Shown one piece after another: positions 57,071 through 64,000 of a DNA stretch of 64,000 nt. The stretch comes from Eutypa lata (lineage: Eukaryota > Ascomycota > Sordariomycetes > Xylariales > Diatrypaceae): assembly GCA_022661535.1 (NCBI GenBank), contig JAKULF010000005.1, forward strand, positions 1,426,001 through 1,490,000. Reading direction: 5' to 3'. A program made the position numbers and the translations under genes. Under the pieces are notes generated by a model. That model searched no databases. It was not told where the DNA came from and saw only the letters and a list, made by a program, of their open reading frames with translations. Numbering within the stretch: the first letter of the stretch is position 1; every line of letters begins with the position of its first letter.

Positions 57071-60000
57071 CGAGTCTGCGTGTTATACCCCGACTGAAGA
57101 ACTGGATCTAGCACCTTTGGCCCTTTGGTATCTATACCGGCATAGATCGTAGGATGCTTTGGCAATGACATACTTTAGATAAGTTCTCATTCAACTATAG
57201 CTCTATGCTGTGGTTGCAAAGGGGGATAGGGGGTTGGTTCCGTGGAATATTGACGTATTACTGAATATCAATATAAGTGATGTTAATTTAGAGCCCCAGA
57301 TTCTACTTATAAATAAATGTTATACGTATTCTTCGGGGTCAAAGATCCTCTACTCCGGGGTCACACATGTTTGAAAGATTCTATCATAAAATACTAGGAA
57401 TAAATCTAATATAGCAACCTCCGGTCTAGTTACATAAGCAACTGGGATCCCGATTCGATTGCTACGGATATGGAAAGTACTGAACAGTCAGAATGTAACA
57501 TGTGAGGGCTTGCCTAGGTCCCCCGGGGAAACAAAGGAAATACATGTAGGTAGTTATTATTAAGGCTGCCGTAGGGCGTTTAGAATAGATAGGGCCACGC
57601 ACCGATGATCGACGAAGGGTTGTTCCCCGAGATCTGCGCGCCGACATTGGATCCTCCTTGAGCCCTGCCTAATAACTGCTAATTAAGCTGGTGTGGCTAA
57701 TTTTCCCCTCAACCGAACGGCCGGGCGAACCCTAAAACTTGCAAGGGACGAACGAACAGAAATAGCAACCAAGTTACGCGTTCTGGGTTGTAGTGTGTTA
57801 CAGTGAGCCGGGCGCGCTACCGAATCGAATTTGGCCGCCGACACTGGCTATAAACTTGCATTCGTACGTACGTACGTATGTATGTAATTAGCTGAGTGAA
57901 CATGTCCGGCGTAGACTGTGGGGTTGCTTAGGGGGGTGGCCTTGAAACACACGAAACAAACATTTTGACCTCGCCGACCTGTTAGTATTCTGTAAGCCGG
58001 ATCGGGTCAGCTCTCAGTGGCGGCTGATTCGAGCAATGCTTTCTATAACTAAATTCATGGCCGTCAACAGCTAGGTAGACGGTAAGCATAAGCCTGAATT
58101 AGCTCGGCATGCAGCCCGGACAGCCCATATCACAGAGCGCCACAGTATGTTCGGCCCAAATGACTGGCGTTATAGCGCAATGCAGGACGGAAGTCGGGAC
58201 CAACAGCAGCAGCAGTTGATTCTTCGCCGCCAGGCCGCCCCTTGATAGGAGGTGTGCGGCTTTGGTGGTAGATGGTCGGCGGAATCCCATTCGCTCTAAT
58301 ATGAAACATGCGCTAGCAGCCGCAGGTGAGATAGTGCCTTGAAAATGCTATAAATTGTAGGTGCAAATCGGGGGCCGCATCAAGATGAACTTATTTAGAC
58401 TAGCGGGCATTCACTCTCCTTCTACATAAGGGAGCAGTGATGTCATATGCTTATAGGATACGAGGCAATAGGGCCAAAGAAAGCCAGCTAGAGCGATTCT
58501 TGATATGCAAGACGTCCTATTAGTCCTAAGCTCGAGAGGGGCAACGCTGCCGAAATACTTGCTTGGAGCTCTAAAGAAGATTGAAAGGTCAATTCGAATA
58601 GTTACTCTAAGTAGGCAGTCTATAAAAGGCGTTGACTGGTTCAAAGGTAAAGTACATGCAGGTCGAGGTCACATTAAGGATTCGCACTTTATGGTAGGGC
58701 AGGCTGAGAGCAATGTTTCAGATTCGAGAAGGTCGTCGTCTGGCCTGGTGATTGGTGAGAAGAAAACGCCCAGCATGAATAAGGGCACGCAGCTTGGCAC
58801 TTCCAAGAGGGCCCGCATTTTCGGATAGACCTCCAAGCACATCAGGGGGTCCAAGTCCGTCACAGCCTATCAATGGCCGGGCCGGGAATGGCGTACCTGG
58901 CGGACGATTTCGCATGACGGACGACTTGAAAGCAAAGCTGTTGTTCTATAAATGTCCAGAATCTAGTCTAACCTGCTATGTATGTAACCACATGACCAGG
59001 TAGCTGGCCCGATAATGATGAATGAAGATGATGAATGAAGAAGTTCTCTCAAGTTTGTTACGTCTTTTTTGTCAAGCGTTTTCGAACTTTCACATAACAG
59101 TCTGTCTGCTATAGTCAAGTCACCTGAGCGGGTTAACGTATGTCGGCATGTATGCGCTGTCCGCTTTCCTTTTAGAGTTACGGAGGACGAAGCGACCTGC
59201 CCCTGAATACAAAGTGGAACTTATAACTATCGCCAACCATTAGGATTCAATGTTGAACGGCGCACAACTCCATAATGTGGGAGAAAATATTAAGAATTGA
59301 GTAGTTATCGCCGTGGAGCCTTTTTTTTTCTTCAACCATGTAGCAATCATTGCCACTCGAAGTCTTCCCAACGTCATAACAAGCCACCGGCAGTTGACTA
59401 GTTGAACGGTTTGCCCTACAAACGTTGTTTATCCTTCTCGGTGAACATCACAAGATATGATTCGAAAGACAGCTACTTATTTGTGCCTGACGGTCGGGGT
59501 ATTCACATGTCTACCGTGTCCCATGGATATATTATATGTCGAGCGGTTGTCGGTTTAATATATCGGATATAAGCACGGGATGCCTACTACGCCTTGATTT
59601 TGGGCTTAAATACCTGTCAAGACGGCTTCATTGCCGGACCCATGAAGTAACCAGGACTGAAGATCGAGGCGGGGCTGGGGTAGATCTGCATTCATACATA
59701 CATAGTTAATTGATTATCTGCTCCAATATACGTAGATACGCAATCAGTTGGCAGTCAGACAGTTTATAGCCAACCTCGCTTGAAGCAGGGCTACGTTTCT
59801 CGAATCTATGTAGTAGGTTAGGTAGCTAGGTGTGTTTGTAGCTCGGTAATGTTTGCTACCTAGCCTTGGTCCAGAAGTAACGTATTCCCAGGTTTCCCCA
59901 GCTTCCAATTCTTTAGATGTCATCCACATGTTTCAACTTAACTCCTTCATCAAGCCAGTCGAAACAAAATGTAAAGAGTTTCCTCTCTTGAAGAGAGCAT

Positions 60001-60935
60001 GAAAAGCATCTATGTAGGTTGATTTACTGATATAGTAGGTAGTTAACTGGTGCGATGCAGATATTTGGATATATGCCATGATCTGCTCCATGGGCAGGTA
60101 ACTAACCAGGTATGTACAGTAGATAGATAGATACATACATACAAACCTACTAAATTCCGGATTGGATGGAATAGCCAGTAATTGAGACCTCTAAACGGGC
60201 AATTAGTGCGCGTTTCAAACTGAACCTTGGCCACTTCAAAACCGATTCAGCTCCAATTTTTTCCTGGCCTGTAGACCCTGCCACCTACCACCACCTGAAT
60301 ATTCAATATGTACCTCTAACTTCGTATATGTATGTATTCCACTTTACTTAGCAACTCTGGTTCAGAATGAATGCAGAATATCGTGAGATAATGTAGGCTT
60401 GACTGTATACGTAGAAAGTACGGGAAAATTCGCTATCTCCACCAAAAAAATGACAGTTCCTGGATTAGAATTGCCAAGTTTTTGACGTAAATCTGTAGCT
60501 GGCCTTTGCTGGCTGGTAATCGATTACAGCGATGGCGTAGGTACCTACATTTAGATACATAGTCTATCAGCTCTTATTCGGTACAGGAGCAGAGGAGGTA
60601 GGATCAACCCCAATTTTGCCCACTGTTCGAAAATTTCATACCTCTTGATCCTAGAGAGATACACACAAGCAGGTATTCTTAAGCTTAGTATTAACAATTC
60701 AAAGTATCTACATATACATATGTATGTATATCACTAGTAGGTACTTGTAGACATACACACACTACAACACACACTGCCATGTACAATACATGTAGGTAGA
60801 TAGGTAGCAATTGGGGGCTGGCGTACATGTACGTACGCACACACAACCACACCACCATATCTACCTTGCCTACCTACACATTACAGGGCATGCACACAGA
60901 CGCACATAACACTTGGCTACTACGCTATCAACCTA
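57071..60935. other. Gene-poor region, no gene recognised
   Basis: Mostly AT-rich with tracts such as CGTACGTACGTACGTATGTA near 57863-57882. A frame at 58505-58828 (107 codons) has no recognisable family and its opposite strand is also open, so I do not call it. CATATACATATGTATGTATA near 60710 is palindromic simple sequence. Confidence 0.45.
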
Positions 60936-61010
60936 CCTAACTACTTCCTACCTACCTACATACCTACCTCATACCTACCTACTTACATACATACATACAT
61001 ACCTCTGTAG
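60936..61010. repeat. TACC/TACA tetranucleotide-rich tract
   Basis: Interspersed CCTACCTAC and TACATACATACATACATACC words. The same words, on both strands, are scattered through most intergenic spaces in this window. Confidence 0.85.
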
Positions 61011-61967
61011 TTACCTAAGCCTTAGTGTAGCTCCTCATCCTCTATTTTCTCTTTTTTGTCCAAATTCATCATCTCCTTCTCCAGGCTCTATCTCAACCCT
61101 CCTCCTAACTCTTACCTCTTTTTTTTTCCCGCCCTAAATATTGGGATCTCTAATGGAGCCTGTATATTGATCTCGGTCAGCTTTAATCTTTTTTTATTTC
61201 TGACTCGATTGTCCTTATTTCCCTAATCTCTTTTCGGGTTCGGATCACCATTATTATCACCACCTCCACCTCCACCACTAGTTACCTAGCTCAACCTTTC
61301 CCTCCCCCGATAGTAGGATTAGTGAGTCTGTATTGCCTCGTCAACACAAAGTGAAAGAAGAAGGAAAAGGCAAAAAAGTCAGGACAGGTCTTCACCATCG
61401 ACCGCGCGGGTTTCGAGACGTTCAAACTTTTTTTCAGACCTCAGCTCGGAAAGAGTTCGAAATCTGCGACCCCGACACTCCTTACATCCAACATATCCTG
61501 GTTTTTCTCTGAACATTTTTTATTCAAAATCAATTTTCGAGCAGAAGGCTTTGAAGTAGCCTCGATTACTCGGACCTTGTAATAACCTCCCAAGAAATAT
61601 CAACGGGACGGAATACTATCTTCAGGCGATCGACGCTTGGACACTCATTTGCCCCGTTCTTCTCGCCTGCGGCTTCGTGTGTGCAACGACGGTATAATTC
61701 CCGAGATACGGTCCATTCTGTTCTTCCGTCAATATAAGCACTTGAATGCACTTTGCCATCGAGAGAAGTGTCTAATTAGAAGAAAAAGACTAGCTTAGCT
61801 TTTGTCGGCGCTCTCGGTATCTGCGTTGACAAGGCATTTTGACTTCTTCTCGGATCTCACCACCATAGGAGAATCACCCGAGCGAGGTCGATCCAATTTT
61901 ACACCATCATCCGCAGAGAGCTCTTATCTAAGCTACTCTGTATGAATAGTCGGATGAATAATCGATA
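61011..61967 (+). promoter_or_regulatory. Promoter / 5' leader of the PUF gene
   Basis: A pyrimidine-rich stretch (61040-61140 and 61250-61310) followed by about 600 nt without conserved frames suggests a long 5' untranslated leader, as is common for regulatory RNA-binding protein genes. No TATA box is certain. Confidence 0.4.
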
Positions 61968-64000
61968 ATGTCAAGTACTAGATCTGACCATTTGACTTTT
62001 GGCTTCCCCCCTAAATCTTCCAACGGTCAACCTTCCTCAACCTCCCCAACGAACCTTTCTTCCGCCGATTCTGGCATTAGATCTCCATTCGGTATGTCGG
62101 GTGTCATCAACCAATCTGCCAAGATGTCCGGTACCTCGCGATCAGGGGCTGGTTCTCCATCGCACGAGACACCTGGCTCGAGCAGGCTGTTCTCCAAAAG
62201 GTAAGTCGTGTTGCCACTGAACCATCTTGGTTTTCATACCAGAATATAGGGGCGCTTTCTAACACGGTTTCCCCTTACAATAGAGCAAGAGAGATCCAAG
62301 CCCAAGAGGGTGTTCCCGGCTTGCCATCCTATCCGTGGGGTGGGCCGCCCACCAGTGGAAACTCGACACCTCTGCGGGAGAATATCCCCGAATCACCTAC
62401 TGACGGGTTCCCTGACTTCGCGCCTCTTCCGACGCCCGACAGCCTGCCCTCGACGAGGCGCGCCCGAGCAGGTACTGTGCCTTCGCGTTTCCCTGTTGGT
62501 GCTGTAGGCACTGGACAACCAAATTCCATTCCCTCTCTCGCCTCGCAGTCTTCCCGCCCGACTCCTTCTCAGAGCCCCTTCAAGTCGCCGTCTCCCAACC
62601 TTAGCGAGAATCTCGATGCCCCACGATCGTCCACCCTGTTATCGAGACTCCGAGCAGGCTCAATGCCTCAGCGAAGCCCGTTTGCGCAAATTCCCGGAAC
62701 TAGTTCACCGTTCGGTCCTTCAGTTTTTAGTACATGGAACCCCACGGGGCGTGAACGAGGCAACACTCTCGCCAGCATAGCGAGTGTGGGATCGAACGGG
62801 CCTAGCTCTCCTGCCCAGTCGGCACTTTCGAAGGAAGGACCTGGAGACAACGATGTTCATATGAGAACTCTTGACTACCTAGGTTTGGCCGAGACACCGC
62901 AGCCAGCCCGAGCTCAACTGGCTACACCCTACCTACCCGGTCTCGCCGACTTCACCAAGCAAGCTAACCGCTTCCGTTCATATTCCGTGAACAATAAAGA
63001 TAAATATGCCGAAGAAGAGGATGAAGATTACGACTCGGGCTTGGCGCTCGAGTATGCTCAGCTTCAAGATCAACTAGCTGCTACCAACGCAGCTATTCAG
63101 AGCCACAACCTTGCAGTCCAAGGCCTTCAAGCCTTCGCTTCTCAGGCTACAATGACTCGACCCCGAGCACGAACCGCCGGCGTTTTGGAGCTACAAGGAG
63201 CTGGGTCTCGATTACTACGAAACTATTACCCTACCCCTTCTCGCCTCGACAGCTCTATGACTGCTTCGGACCTTCACTTGCCAGATGATAAGGGTTTCGA
63301 TGATCTTCCGGCTGCCGTAGCCGCAATGAACTTGAACCGGTCGAATAGTCGTAACAATGGCCTACTAACAGCGGAAGAAGCCGGCCTCGAGGGCCCTACT
63401 AGTGCCCTATGGCTCGGCAGTATCCCTACTTCAACGACTACTTCCACTCTGACGGAAATGTTCAAGTCGTACGGTCCCATTCTCTCCGCACGAGTCTTAA
63501 CCCATAAGAACTGCGGCTTTGTGAACTTCGAGCGGGTTGATAGTGCCATCTCAGCGAAGGCAAGCATGAACGGGAAGGAGATCTTCCCCGGTGCCGGTCC
63601 TATTCGCATCAACTTTGCGAAGCCTCCTTCTGCTTCGAACACACCTGGTCCCGATGGATCATTCCCGAGTCCGAGCCCTGACCCCTTTGGAAAGGGTCAA
63701 GATGCAGGTGCTTCAGGCACGGCTGCTCCAACTACCGACAAGTCTACTGCCGCGAATGGTTTAAACAATTCCCCGAACCTCCAACCCCTTCATGAGTTGA
63801 CGGGTGATATTCTTCAGATTGTGAAGTCTTTCGGAGCTACAGATGACGATACCTTCAGAATCTCTCACAGTCTTCAGCAGGCTATTCAGTTCAACACGTT
63901 CGTTGATGAGATCCCCCCTGTCCGCGAGCCCACTCACACCCGTGTTCACGACGCACCAAAGTTGAGAGATATCCGCAAACGTATCGACAACCAGAGCCTG
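61968..64000 (+). CDS. PUF-family RNA-binding protein, JSN1/PUF1-like (partial, 3' end outside window)
   Basis: Exons 61968-62200 and 62284 to past the window edge, with an 83-nt intron, encode 650 aa so far. Residues 1-370 are Ser/Pro-rich and probably disordered, as in Jsn1/Puf2-type proteins. An RRM at about 452-525 has RNP2 LWLGSI and RNP1 KNCGFVNF, followed by INFAKPP. After a further linker comes HELTGDILQIVKSFGATDDD, the lead-in to the Pumilio homology domain, which lies beyond position 64000. In yeast the relatives bind mRNAs for membrane and mitochondrial proteins. The RRM-then-PUF order is what separates this group from Puf3/Puf4. The identity rests on the RRM and lead-in only, because the PUF repeats are not visible. 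Confidence 0.85.

Noticed and set aside
58505..58828. 107-codon plus-strand frame
   Set aside because: No recognisable domain and the opposite strand is also open; not enough to call a gene, though a relic is possible.

Overview
This is nuclear DNA from a filamentous ascomycete (Pezizomycotina, probably Sordariomycetes; Xylariales-like is only a guess). The evidence is short GT..AG introns, mostly 50-110 nt, with CTAAC/CTGAC branch-like sites. Orthologues of fungal housekeeping genes (ALAS, THI6, UTP10, PDS5/Spo76, CEG1, SLC1, JSN1-type PUF) sit in long intergenic spaces full of TACCTA/TAGGTA words. I saw no tRNA or rRNA gene, CRISPR array, intact transposon or biosynthetic cluster. Gene models are spliced by eye: I checked reading-frame continuity across the proposed junctions of each intact model, but no transcript evidence was available.

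Layout: (1) 1-7400 holds an acylglycerol-phosphate acyltransferase (minus) divergent from 5-aminolevulinate synthase (plus), with 2.4 kb between the two starts. (2) 7.4-18.2 kb is a gene-poor island of duplications, minisatellites, microsatellites, an inverted repeat and broken coding scraps. (3) 18.2-21.6 kb holds a broken serine-peptidase gene (minus) and a 30-bp minisatellite. (4) 21.6-27.2 kb, all minus strand: an isochorismatase-family hydrolase, a GNAT acetyltransferase and the bifunctional thiamine enzyme THI6. (5) 28.0-32.4 kb, minus: a conserved ascomycete protein with a retropepsin-like segment and an IAH1-like SGNH esterase. The esterase is divergent from UTP10 (33.2-38.8 kb, plus). 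(6) 39.9-42.8 kb, minus: a Ser/Thr-rich surface protein, divergent from PDS5 (45.2-49.9 kb, plus). (7) 51.7-55.8 kb: a secreted M28 aminopeptidase (plus), convergent with the mRNA guanylyltransferase CEG1 (minus). (8) 55.8-61.9 kb is gene-poor, with a zinc-finger pseudogene carrying nonsense codons of the kind RIP produces. (9) From 61.97 kb a PUF-family RNA-binding protein gene runs off the right edge.

The intact genes belong to unrelated core pathways: heme, thiamine, phospholipid, ribosome biogenesis, cohesion, mRNA capping and mRNA regulation. They do not form a functional cluster. The unusual content lies in the gene-poor islands, where direct duplications differ by transitions and pseudogene stops are all TAA/TAG, a pattern compatible with repeat-induced point mutation. 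I found no convincing new multi-gene system. The best leads are the retropepsin-like protein lacking its expected Asp, the possible dual start of the isochorismatase, the stop-free 3n intron in PDS5, and the repeat and pseudogene islands.
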